A stretch of DNA of 51,685 nt from Flavobacteriaceae bacterium CG2_30_31_66 (GTDB lineage Bacteria; Bacteroidota; Bacteroidia; Flavobacteriales; Flavobacteriaceae), in assembly GCA_001873065.1 (NCBI GenBank), contig MNYM01000027.1, positions 1 to 51,685 on the forward strand, in the 5' to 3' direction. Under the pieces are notes generated by a model. It worked only from the letters and a program-made list of their open reading frames with translations, did not search any database and had not been told where the DNA came from. Below, in pieces: positions 17,979 to 26,463 of this stretch (position 1 is its first letter; each line of letters begins with the position of its first letter). Position numbers and translations under genes: made by a program.

Positions 17979-18250
17979 ATTTAAAAAACATTAGTAAACG
18001 ATTGAACATAAGCGTTATTGAAGAAGAGGAACTCATTATTTCTTTGCCTTTGGGGAAATATTTTTTGATGTTTATCCCAATATACTTTGTCTTTTTTGCT
18101 GTTTTTTACTGCGTTGCTACTTTGTTTTATGAGTTTGATTTCAATTTAAAATCTCTAATTATTCAAGCAGTTTTATTTACTTTTTCTATGCGAATTTTTT
18201 ATTGTTTGCAAAAAAAAATTCAGCAACAATTTAAAAACAGGCATAATTAA
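17975..18250 (+). CDS. Small two-helix membrane protein of unknown function
   Basis: 91 residues. Soluble N-terminus (about 1-28, MNLKNISKRLNISVIEEEEL), then two hydrophobic segments: about 29-53 (YFLMFIPIYFVFFAVFYCVA) and about 60-78 (LIIQAVLFTFSMRIFYC). The C-terminus is basic (KKIQQQFKNRHN). It is coupled by an ATGA overlap to the preceding small membrane protein, and the two are likely partners. No family is recognised. Confidence 0.65.
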   Translation: MNLKNISKRLNISVIEEEELIISLPLGKYFLMFIPIYFVFFAVFYCVATLFYEFDFNLKSLIIQAVLFTFSMRIFYCLQKKIQQQFKNRHN

Positions 18251-18306
18251 AATTGTTTTTTTAATCGTTATTTTTTTTAATTAAGCTGAAAGTTATTTTC
18301 TGAAAG

Positions 18307-18337
18307 TTTGTCAAAGATTATTTCTGCTGTAACTTTG
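18307..18337 (+). promoter_or_regulatory. Promoter for aroA
   Basis: TTTG at 18307-18310, then 19 bases, then TAACTTTG at 18330-18337: an exact match to the Bacteroidota TTTG-N19-TAnnTTTG pattern. The aroA start is 60 bases further on, leaving an A-rich leader. Confidence 0.7.
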
Positions 18338-18397
18338 AACATTGAAAAATATAAAAATATTGCACAGTTTTAATTTCCATTTAATTATCAAATCCGC

Positions 18398-19633
18398 ATG
18401 AACATTCAACTAGATTTCAATCAAAAACAGCGACAAATTTTTGAAAAAATTACCATTTCTGGTTCCAAAAGTGAGTCTAACAGATTGCTGATTTTGCAAA
18501 AATTATTTCCTGAAATTTCTATTGAAAATTTATCAGATTCTGATGATTCTATACACATGCAATATGCTTTATCAACTGAAATTGAATTGGTTGACATAGG
18601 TCATGCAGGAACAGCTATGCGTTTTTTAACTTCGTATTTTGCCACTACTGAAGGTAAAAAAGTGATTTTAACAGGTTCTGAAAGAATGCAAAACAGGCCT
18701 ATCAAAATTTTGGTAGATGCCTTGCAAGATTTAGGAGCAAAAATAACCTATGAAGATAAAATTGGGTACCCACCATTGCGAATTTTGGGCACAAAAATTA
18801 CGAAAGAAAAAGTACAAATTCATGGAAACGTAAGCAGTCAATACATTTCGTCTTTGTTATTAATTGCCTCAAAATTAGAGAAAGGTTTGACAATAGAATT
18901 GTTGGGCGAAATTACGTCCATCCCCTATATTGAAATGACGTTGAGTTTGTTGCATCAATTAGGAATTGAAACGAAATTCGAGGGAAATTTTATTCAAGTT
19001 TTTCCAAAAAAAGCGATTGAAAAACACCTAATTGTAGTGGAATCTGATTGGTCTTCAGCTAGTTATTTTTATTCAATTGTGGCATTATCTGAAATTGGAA
19101 GCGAAATTTCTTTAACAGCATACAAAAAAAATAGTTTGCAAGGAGATTCTTGTTTGGCGAAAATCTATCAACATTTTGGCGTGGAAACTGTTTTTCAAGA
19201 CAATTCAATTACGCTGAAAAAAGTAAAAGAAAGTAGTTCAACTGTTTTGGAAATTGATTTAAAAAATGCTCCAGACATTGCACAAACCATTGCAGTTACT
19301 TGTTTTGCAGAAGGAATTGCCTGTAATTTATCAGGATTGCACACGCTAAAAATCAAAGAAACTGACAGATTAGAAGCTTTGCATGATGAATTGACCAAAT
19401 TAGGTGCTACCATTTCTGTTTCTGATAAAAGTTTGCATTTGGAAAAATCGTCTAACATCCATAAAAATATTAAGATTAAGACCTATAATGACCACAGAAT
19501 GGCTATGGCTTTTGCGCCATTAGCATTGAAAGTTCCTATCAAAATTTTGAATGCTGAAGTGGTTACAAAATCATATCAAAAATTTTGGGATGATATGCAA
19601 CAAGTTGGAATTGAAGTAGATGAATTGGTTTAA
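18398..19633 (+). CDS. aroA: 3-phosphoshikimate 1-carboxyvinyltransferase (EPSP synthase)
   Basis: 411 residues, slightly short of the common 430 but typical for Bacteroidota. The enzyme joins shikimate 3-phosphate and phosphoenolpyruvate in the shikimate pathway. Seen are the N-terminal substrate loop SGSKSESNRLLIL, DIGHAGTAMRFLTSYFA, GSERMQNRPIKILVDALQDL, and the second-domain motifs KIKETDRLEAL and YNDHRMAMAFAPLAL. The gene stands alone with its own promoter; its stop overlaps that of the convergent response regulator gene by four bases. Confidence 0.96.
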   Translation: MNIQLDFNQKQRQIFEKITISGSKSESNRLLILQKLFPEISIENLSDSDDSIHMQYALSTEIELVDIGHAGTAMRFLTSYFATTEGKKVILTGSERMQNRPIKILVDALQDLGAKITYEDKIGYPPLRILGTKITKEKVQIHGNVSSQYISSLLLIASKLEKGLTIELLGEITSIPYIEMTLSLLHQLGIETKFEGNFIQVFPKKAIEKHLIVVESDWSSASYFYSIVALSEIGSEISLTAYKKNSLQGDSCLAKIYQHFGVETVFQDNSITLKKVKESSSTVLEIDLKNAPDIAQTIAVTCFAEGIACNLSGLHTLKIKETDRLEALHDELTKLGATISVSDKSLHLEKSSNIHKNIKIKTYNDHRMAMAFAPLALKVPIKILNAEVVTKSYQKFWDDMQQVGIEVDELV

Positions 19634-20376
19634 CGCTTGATGATTTTTATTTTTTCTAATAAAAGTTGCGTTTTCTCTGGTGAAACAGGAATTTGGCTTT
19701 TATCCTCTAAAGACAAACTTCCTCCATCTGATTTATTGAACAAAACTACTTGTTCTAAATTTACGATATAGGATTTGTGTACTCTTAAAAAACGGTTGTC
19801 ATTACACAAAATATCTTCAAAATTTTTCAGATTTCTGCTTACTAAATTCTTTGTTCCATGATGGCAAAAAATTTCAGAATAAGCGCCTTCACCTTTTATG
19901 TAAGAAATTTTAGTAATGTTAATAAAAATCAAACTATTTCCAGAAGGAACAGCAATTTTTGTTAAGTTTTCTCTTGAAATATTTTCTTTTAAAACTTGAA
20001 AATTTTCAAACTTTTGGATGTTTTTTTCCAATCTTTTGATAGCATCAACCAATTGTGTTGGATTTATTGGTTTTAATAAATAATCAATTGCAGAAAATTT
20101 GAACGCTTGCAAGGCATATTCGTTATAAGCAGTCGTAAAAATGATGGAGAAATTGACTTCATTTTCATCAAAAAAATCTAATAATTCCAATCCACTATGT
20201 CCAGGCATTTCAATATCTAATAATATCAAATCAGGATTGTGTTTTCTGATAGCTTTCACACCTTCAGGAAGATTTTCGCAATCTGCAACAATTTTTACAT
20301 TTGGACAATATTCCTGCATCAATAATGATAATGAGATTCTGGCTCTTTTTTCGTCGTCGATAATGATTGCTTTCAT
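19630..20376 (-). CDS. LytTR-type response regulator transcription factor
   Basis: 248 residues from the ATG at 20376 (MKAIIIDDEKRAR); the longer frame starts inside the kinase gene. The receiver domain (about 1-118) has the acidic pair D7/D8, the phospho-acceptor D54 in LLDIEMPGHSG, and the conserved lysine in YLLKPI. The LytTR DNA-binding domain fills about 145-245 (ISYIKGEGAYSEIF, NLKNFEDIL, FLRVHKSYIVNL). LytTR regulators bind paired direct repeats about 21 bases apart; such repeats lie at 23309-23375, upstream of this operon and of the divergent secreted protein gene. One base separates it from the kinase gene. Confidence 0.94.
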   Translation of the reverse strand: MKAIIIDDEKRARISLSLLMQEYCPNVKIVADCENLPEGVKAIRKHNPDLILLDIEMPGHSGLELLDFFDENEVNFSIIFTTAYNEYALQAFKFSAIDYLLKPINPTQLVDAIKRLEKNIQKFENFQVLKENISRENLTKIAVPSGNSLIFINITKISYIKGEGAYSEIFCHHGTKNLVSRNLKNFEDILCNDNRFLRVHKSYIVNLEQVVLFNKSDGGSLSLEDKSQIPVSPEKTQLLLEKIKIIKR

Positions 20377-20377
20377 A

Positions 20378-21037
20378 TTAATAAGTGATTGGAATTTCAA
20401 AAACAACAGTAGTTCCAATAGTTTGTTGGCTCAAATTTGTTTTATCAATAAACTGAATTGAAATATTTTTTTGATTGTATTGATTGAGTAAATTCACTCT
20501 ATTTTGCGTGGCTTCAGAGGCAAAAGATTGATGGTTTTTGTTTTTTATGGCATTTAATTCGGCACTTTTTTGACGACCAATACCATTGTCATCAACACTA
20601 ATTCTAATATGTTTATCGATTTTTTGAAAGTGAATGGTGACTAATTTTTTACCTTGTTTGTGCAATAATCCATGTTTTACGACATTTTCAACATAAGGTT
20701 GCAGCAACATTGTTGGAATTTTGATATTTTCGGCATCAATTTTTTTATCAACCAAAATTTGATATTCAAAATCTTCTTCAAAACGCGCTTTTTCAATGTC
20801 CAAATACAATCCAAGCGTTTTCACTTCTTCCGCAATTGAAATGGTTTCTTTTTCGGACATTTCTAAAATGGTTCGCGTTAAATTCGAAAATTTCGACAAA
20901 TAATTTACGGCTTGTTTTTTATCATTTGACAAAATATAAGACTGAATCGTATTCAAAGCATTGTAGAAAAAATGCGGATTCATTTGCGATTTGATGGCTT
21001 TTAGTTTTGACTGATTTAGATTTTTTTCCAAATTCAC
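20378..21037 (-). CDS. Histidine kinase domain (LytS-type His_kinase plus HATPase), detached half of a sensor kinase
   Basis: 219 residues from a GTG at 21037. H22 in QMNPHFFYNALNTIQS is the phosphorylated histidine of the LytS/YehU-type kinase module; the N box QPYVENVVKHGL and the G box VDDNGIGR follow. By itself it has no sensor or membrane segment. The reading frame is the same as that of the propeller protein upstream: only TAA GAA AAA separates the two, and the joined protein would be the standard propeller, Y_Y_Y, membrane helix and kinase arrangement of about 979 residues (counted from 23317; 958 from 23254). It may be made by re-initiation at the GTG or by readthrough, or it may be inactive. 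Confidence 0.85.
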   Translation of the reverse strand: MNLEKNLNQSKLKAIKSQMNPHFFYNALNTIQSYILSNDKKQAVNYLSKFSNLTRTILEMSEKETISIAEEVKTLGLYLDIEKARFEEDFEYQILVDKKIDAENIKIPTMLLQPYVENVVKHGLLHKQGKKLVTIHFQKIDKHIRISVDDNGIGRQKSAELNAIKNKNHQSFASEATQNRVNLLNQYNQKNISIQFIDKTNLSQQTIGTTVVFEIPITY

Positions 21038-21043
21038 TTTTTC

Positions 21044-23254
21044 TTACTGCAATAGATTTCTTTTTTCAATTTTTCTGATTTGTAAGTTATAAATCCAATA
21101 AATGAATCCCATAAAAATAGCAACAAATCCAATTATAAAAAATGGATGCAACCAAAATGGTTTTTTTATGGTGAACTGAATCGTTTGCAAATCAATTTTT
21201 GAATTGTTATCATTTATTGCCAACTGAATGTTGTATTTTCCTGGGGATAAAGAGGAAAGTTTTAGATTTTTATCACTAAAATCCAAAGTTTTCCAATCAG
21301 AATTATTGATTTTGTAAGAAACAGGATAACTTTCATTTGGAACAAATGCCAAAGTAGAAAAATTAATTTCTACATCATTTTGATCAGGATTTAGGGCTGT
21401 TACTTGATTCAATTCAATTCGTTTTCCATTGATTTGAATTTCATTGATAATTAAAGATGGTTTTGGAAAATTGTCAATTTCGTTCCTGTTTTTTATCACA
21501 ATTCCTTTTGAAGTTGCAAAGAAGAGTTGATTATTTTTCAAAACAACATCAGTAACCTCAATATCATTACTTATTGAAAGTATTTTTTGTGTTTTTTGAG
21601 ATTCAAAATCAAATTCATAAATGCTTTTTTCAGTAAATAAATAGCAAAATTGATTTCTAATAAAAAATCTACTAAACTTTTCTTTTGCAATAAAATCTGG
21701 TAAATTAAATTCAGAAATTTCATTATTAGAATTGATGGAATATAATTTTTCTGAGGTGGATAATCCAATAATTTTGTCTTTATATTTTTGAATTTTTATA
21801 AGAAAAACAGTTTGATTTTGATGCTTAATTTCTTTCGATTTTCCATCATTGGTAATGGCAATTAATCCATTATTAGTTGCGTAATAAATGGTATTATTTG
21901 TTGGGTTGTATTCTGTAGATTTTCCATTTGTATTTGTTAAAAGTAGTGATTGGTTAAATCCTGAAAAGGCTTCATTTTTATTTTTTTCAAAGATAAAATC
22001 CCAACTACTTTTCAAATTTTCATCCACATAAAAAATTCCTAAAAGTCCACTTGCGGCGAATGAAAAATATTTTTCATCTACTTTTTTGATGTCTTTTATA
22101 GCAATAGAATAGTTATTTATAATTTTATTATATTTATTTAAAATATTGAATTTAAAAGAGTTGAAAAAAATATTATTGGAAATAGTATCTACAAAAATTT
22201 GACTAATTGCGTGATTGCTTTTGCTTTGATGAATGATTTCGGTTTTTAGATTATCAATATTAAGTTTATAAATCAAATCTTTTTCTGAGCCAATATAAAT
22301 TTCATTTTTAGTCAAAACTAAAGAAATTGGTTTTGGCTGTAAATCAATAAAATTATTTGAAAAATCTTTGATGAATAACACTCCTTTATTGAGCGTTGAA
22401 ACCCAGTAATTGCTGTTTTTGTCTTTAAAAGCATAAGATATATTTTGATAAGAAAAGTATGATTTATGTTGATTGGAAACTAAATCTTTTTTATAAATTC
22501 CATTGGGTGTACAAACCCAAATAGCATTATCAATTATTGCAGTATTTTGGATAAAATCAGCTGAATTTGTCAATTTCGATTTTGAAAACAACCCATTTTC
22601 AAAACTATAAAAAACAGCTGATGATTTCGAATTGATGATGAGTTTTCGCCCCAATTTATTCATTATTGGAGTGACAATATTTTTATAAAAATTGTTTGGC
22701 AAATCGTGCTTTATAATAACATTTTCGCTTCCAAATTCATATAAAAAATCACCTAAAGCATAAAATTTTTCTGAAGTTGCATAACAAAATGAGATTTGTT
22801 TGTCCGAAATTTTATGTTTGTATTTTATGGTTAACGTTTTTAAATCATACACAAAAACGGCATTTGGTTGAATTAGAAAAAGCTCGTTCTTTATGATTCC
22901 AAATCTATAATAGCCAAGAGAAGTTTTTTGAGGCAAAGCTTTTATAATCCCTTTTTCAACATAATATAAAAAGCCATCAAAATTGGCATACCAAATTCTG
23001 CCAAAATCATCTTCTGCAATACATGAACCTGACTTTGAAGTTTGAAAATCAGCCGTAAATGTTTTGAAATAATTACCATCGTATTTGGTCAATCCTTTTC
23101 CAGTTGCAAACCACATAAAACCTTTGCTATCTTGAAAAATGTCATACACACTATTGGAAGGCAAACCTGAAGTTTTGTCAATAGTAAAATGATATGGATT
23201 TTGTGAGACACATATATAGGACAGCAATAAAAATATGAAGAATAAATTCCGCAA
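21044..23254 (-). CDS. Two-component regulator propeller sensor, truncated by an in-frame stop before its kinase domain
   Basis: 736 residues from a TTG at 23254, which gives the signal peptide MRNLFFIFLLLSYICVSQ. A longer frame begins at another TTG (23317) but would put its start inside a regulatory repeat and upstream of the -7 box. The periplasmic part is a beta-propeller of Reg_prop repeats (GLPSNSVYDIFQDSKGFMWF, IWVCTPNGIYKKDL, LFFATSKGIVI), followed by a Y_Y_Y domain (about 600-680) and one membrane helix (FFIIGFVAIFMGFIYWIYNL). It ends QIRKIEKRNLLQ and a TAA, exactly in the linker that should lead into the kinase. Confidence 0.85.
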   Translation of the reverse strand: MRNLFFIFLLLSYICVSQNPYHFTIDKTSGLPSNSVYDIFQDSKGFMWFATGKGLTKYDGNYFKTFTADFQTSKSGSCIAEDDFGRIWYANFDGFLYYVEKGIIKALPQKTSLGYYRFGIIKNELFLIQPNAVFVYDLKTLTIKYKHKISDKQISFCYATSEKFYALGDFLYEFGSENVIIKHDLPNNFYKNIVTPIMNKLGRKLIINSKSSAVFYSFENGLFSKSKLTNSADFIQNTAIIDNAIWVCTPNGIYKKDLVSNQHKSYFSYQNISYAFKDKNSNYWVSTLNKGVLFIKDFSNNFIDLQPKPISLVLTKNEIYIGSEKDLIYKLNIDNLKTEIIHQSKSNHAISQIFVDTISNNIFFNSFKFNILNKYNKIINNYSIAIKDIKKVDEKYFSFAASGLLGIFYVDENLKSSWDFIFEKNKNEAFSGFNQSLLLTNTNGKSTEYNPTNNTIYYATNNGLIAITNDGKSKEIKHQNQTVFLIKIQKYKDKIIGLSTSEKLYSINSNNEISEFNLPDFIAKEKFSRFFIRNQFCYLFTEKSIYEFDFESQKTQKILSISNDIEVTDVVLKNNQLFFATSKGIVIKNRNEIDNFPKPSLIINEIQINGKRIELNQVTALNPDQNDVEINFSTLAFVPNESYPVSYKINNSDWKTLDFSDKNLKLSSLSPGKYNIQLAINDNNSKIDLQTIQFTIKKPFWLHPFFIIGFVAIFMGFIYWIYNLQIRKIEKRNLLQ

Positions 23255-23271
23255 TTGATTTTGATTTTCAA

Positions 23272-23412
23272 CAAATGTAAGAAACTCACCTTGTAGTTGT
23301 ATAAACCAGTTTACCAAACCACGTTTTTGATTAACGAAATATTATTTGGTAAACTGAAAATGAGGTTTGGTAAACCCAACTTCTTAAACATGAAGTTGCT
23401 AAAGTAATTTTG
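23272..23412. promoter_or_regulatory. Divergent promoters with paired LytTR-type direct repeats
   Basis: Rightwards: TTTGGTAAAC occurs at 23345-23354 and 23366-23375 (21-base period), followed after 29 bases by the -7 box TAATTTTG (23405-23412). Leftwards: the same ten-mer lies at 23318-23309, with a weaker copy TTTCGTTAAT at 23339-23330 (again a 21-base period). It is followed after 29 bases by the -7 box TACATTTG (23279-23272). Neither promoter has a good -33 TTG, as expected for activator-dependent promoters. The period and the context next to a LytTR regulator point to that protein as the binder. A 7-base hairpin (23377-23398) also lies in the rightward half. Confidence 0.75.
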
Positions 23413-23436
23413 TGTAAATTTTTAAAATTATTTTTT

Positions 23437-25220
23437 ATGAAAACAAAATTACTATTTCTGATGATTTTTATTAGCAATTTTGCTAACGCTCAAGTTTCTT
23501 TTGGAAATCCCTATGCAACAAATGTTACCAGCACTTCAGCTACATTAATGGTACTGTGAATTTAAACAACTCCTATCAAATTTCTTATCAAATAGCAACA
23601 AGTGAGGCAGCTATTAATTCTGGAGCGAATCAAGAGAGTTCGAATAAATTTGCAGGATTTTATAATCTTTCTTATAATCGATTAAATCTCCTTCCCGAAA
23701 CAACTTATTATTTTAGATTTAGAGCACTTGCCTTTGGTGTTTATACCAATTCTGTAATTGGTTCATTTACAACTCCATCAAATAAACCAGAAGTGTTTTA
23801 TTCACCTCCTTCTAACATTACTTCCAATGATGCAACTATTAATTATACTATTAATGCTAAAGGAAGTAACACAACATCAATTGTTCGTTATGGGTTATCA
23901 AACAATGCAACAACTAGTTCAATTACTGGATTTTCGGCAACAGGAACTACTAATACAGCTGGTAATACTGTACTTACTGGATTAACACCAAACACTGATT
24001 ACTACTATCTTATCGAAGCTACCAACATGAATGGAACAAGTACAACTACAATAGGTACTTTTACTACAACATCATTAATACCTATAATTTCAAATATATC
24101 AACATCAGTTATTACAACTACAACAGCTACTATCAATTATACTTTAAATGCAAATGGAAATAATACTACTTCCCTTGTATATATTTTGGATGGAGGCATT
24201 ATCACGGTTTCAGAAACAGGATTCCCTGCTGTAGGAAATACAAATACATCTGGAAATGTAATTTTTACTGGTTTAACTCCGGGCACAACATACACATATC
24301 AAATTGAAGCAACTAACAGTAATGGCACTTCTTATTCTTCAATTTTAAATTTTACCACAAACCCTGCTGAATCTAAAATTGCAGAATATAGTTTTGATAA
24401 CACATATAATAATCTTTTAGGATCTGTTCCGTTTGCTTCAAATTCTGGAACTTCATTTACAACAGACAGACATGGTAATACGTCAGGTGCAATTAATATA
24501 AACAGTACAGGTTCAACAGCAACAATTACAGGATTACCTTATGGTAATGCTCCTCGTACTGTTTCTGTTTGGGTAAAAGTAAATGCATACAATTCTGCAT
24601 TTCCATTTCATAATACAATATTCTCTTATGGAGCATTTAGTAATAGTAACGCTTTTGGGTTTTCTATAACTGATGGATTTACAATGGTTCTAGGCTATAA
24701 TAATAATTATACGGCATTAAGTACAAACAATTTGGCTACATGGGACCATTATGTTTGTGCGTATGATGGAACTAATGCAAAAGTCTATAAAAACGGCATA
24801 TTATTAGGTTCTCAAGCTATTGTATGGAATACAATTAACAATTCCGATGAATTCAGAATTGGAATTGGAGTTGGAGGAGAATTTTGGTTCAACGGCGCAA
24901 TTGATGATTTAAAAATTTATAATTATGTATTGACAGACACGGAAATTTCAAACTTACATGCTAACAACACTTTATCATCATCAGATTACTCTCAAAAGAA
25001 TCTAGAAGTAGCATTATACCCCAATCCTGTAAATGATATTTTAAATATTGAAACAGTATTAGAATTGCAATCAGTAGAAATTTACAATATTCAAGGTCAA
25101 AAAGTAAAAACATCAAATCAAAAACAACTCAATGTTTCTGATTTAGCTACAGGATTGTATTTAGTAAAAATTCAAGATTTCGAAAATAATTCAGCAATTA
25201 AAAAGATTGTGATTAAGTAA
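23437..25220 (+). CDS. Secreted FnIII/LamG protein with T9SS sorting tail, frameshifted near residue 37
   Basis: The gene begins at ATG 23437 with a signal peptide (MKTKLLFLMIFISNFANAQ) and the first strand of an FnIII-like domain (TSTSATL), then stops at TGA 23557. The next frame continues the same domain (NGTVNLNNSYQISYQIA) to 25220. One missing A at about 23547 (TTAATGG instead of TTAAATGG) explains this. The remainder has two more FnIII-like domains (NITSNDATINYTINAKG; ISTSVITTTTATINYTLNAN), a LamG/concanavalin-like domain (SVWVKV to GAIDDLKIYNYVL) and a type A sorting tail (ALYPNPVNDILNI to IKKIVIK). It looks like a surface adhesin or glycan-binding protein. A GTG at 23556 could start the remainder, but without a signal peptide. 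Confidence 0.85.
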
Positions 25221-25285
25221 AAAGTGTTTTTAAACAAGGTGTTGCTTAGTGAAAAATTGGAAAATTAAAATAAACACCCAAACAC

Positions 25286-25317
25286 TTGACAACGCCTGTT
25301 TTGAAATTGTATCTTTG
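25286..25317 (+). promoter_or_regulatory. Promoter for queA
   Basis: TTG at 25286-25288, 21 bases, then TATCTTTG at 25310-25317, matching the Bacteroidota promoter pattern. The queA start is 23 bases further on. Confidence 0.6.
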
Positions 25318-25340
25318 TTGACTTTAATCAAAATAGTCGT

Positions 25341-26390
25341 ATGAAATTATCACACTATGAATTTAAATTGCCTGATGAATTATTGGCAGAATATCCAGCA
25401 GAACACAGAGACGAATCTCGTTTGATGGTGCTGAACAGAAAAACACAAACTATTGAGCATAAATTATTTAAAGACATTATTGATTACTTTGAAGAGGGTG
25501 ACGTCTTAATGTTAAACAACACCAAAGTTTTTCCTGCAAGAATGTATGGAAATAAAGAAAAAACGGGTGCAAAAATAGAAGTTTTTTTATTGAGAGAATT
25601 GAATGCTGAAAACAGACTGTGGGATGTTTTAGTAGATCCTGCAAGAAAAATCAGAATTGGAAACAAATTATTTTTTGGTGATGATGATAGTTTGGTTGCG
25701 GAAGTTATCGATAACACCACTTCTAGAGGAAGAACGTTGCGTTTTTTATTTGACGGATCTTATGAAGCTTTTAGAGAAAAACTAATAGAATTGGGCGAAA
25801 CGCCACTTCCAAAATACATCAACAGAAAATTAACTCCTGAAGATGAAGAGCGTTACCAAACCATTTATGCAAAACACGAAGGCGCAGTTGCTGCTCCAAC
25901 AGCAGGCTTGCATTTTTCAAAACATTTGATGAAACGTTTAGAAATCAAAGGAATAGAATTTGCAGAAATGACTTTGCATGTTGGTTTAGGAACTTTTAGT
26001 CCTGTTGAAGTAGAAGATTTATCTAAGCATAAAATGGATTCTGAGCAAATTATTATTACTGCAAATGCTGCCCAAAAAATCAATCAAGCAAAAAAAGAAA
26101 AAAGAAGAATTTGTGCAGTTGGAACTACTGTAATGAGAACTGTAGAGTCCTCAGTATCAGCTAATCACTTGCTAAATCCTTATGAAGGTTGGACCAATAA
26201 ATTTATTTTTCCTCCGTATGATTTTAGCATTGCAGATTCTATGATTACCAATTTTCATACGCCAAAATCAACATTAATGATGATGACTGCAGCGTTTGCT
26301 GGATACGATTTTTTAATGAAAGCTTATAAAGAAGCAATCAAAGAAAAATATAGATTTTACTCTTACGGAGATGCCATGTTAATAATCTAA
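25341..26390 (+). CDS. queA: tRNA preQ1(34) S-adenosylmethionine ribosyltransferase-isomerase
   Basis: 349 residues, full length. QueA transfers and isomerises the ribosyl part of SAM onto preQ1 in tRNA to give epoxyqueuosine. Seen are the N-terminal [36 protein letters not shown], the catalytic-region motif PTAGLHF, and [10 protein letters not shown], with [20 protein letters not shown] near the end. It has its own promoter and a hairpin terminator after it. A queuosine-precursor transporter gene lies 20 kb away at 46166. Confidence 0.97.
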   Translation: MKLSHYEFKLPDELLAEYPAEHRDESRLMVLNRKTQTIEHKLFKDIIDYFEEGDVLMLNNTKVFPARMYGNKEKTGAKIEVFLLRELNAENRLWDVLVDPARKIRIGNKLFFGDDDSLVAEVIDNTTSRGRTLRFLFDGSYEAFREKLIELGETPLPKYINRKLTPEDEERYQTIYAKHEGAVAAPTAGLHFSKHLMKRLEIKGIEFAEMTLHVGLGTFSPVEVEDLSKHKMDSEQIIITANAAQKINQAKKEKRRICAVGTTVMRTVESSVSANHLLNPYEGWTNKFIFPPYDFSIADSMITNFHTPKSTLMMMTAAFAGYDFLMKAYKEAIKEKYRFYSYGDAMLII

Positions 26391-26418
26391 TTATTTTAAC
26401 ATAAAAAAATAGAAACCG

Positions 26419-26448
26419 AAAACCTCACAGTAATGCTTGTGAGGTTTT
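26419..26448 (+). terminator. Hairpin terminator after queA
   Basis: AAAACCTCAC (26419-26428) pairs perfectly with GTGAGGTTTT (26439-26448) across a 10-base loop, followed by a T-rich run. A -7-like TATTTTTG (26450-26457) follows at once and probably belongs to rlmN. Confidence 0.7.
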
Positions 26449-26463
26449 GTATTTTTGCAGCCA

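Noticed and set aside
23255..23317. Longer start for the propeller sensor (TTG 23317)
   Set aside because: It would put the start codon inside a regulatory repeat and upstream of the -7 box, and adds 21 residues before a clean signal peptide.
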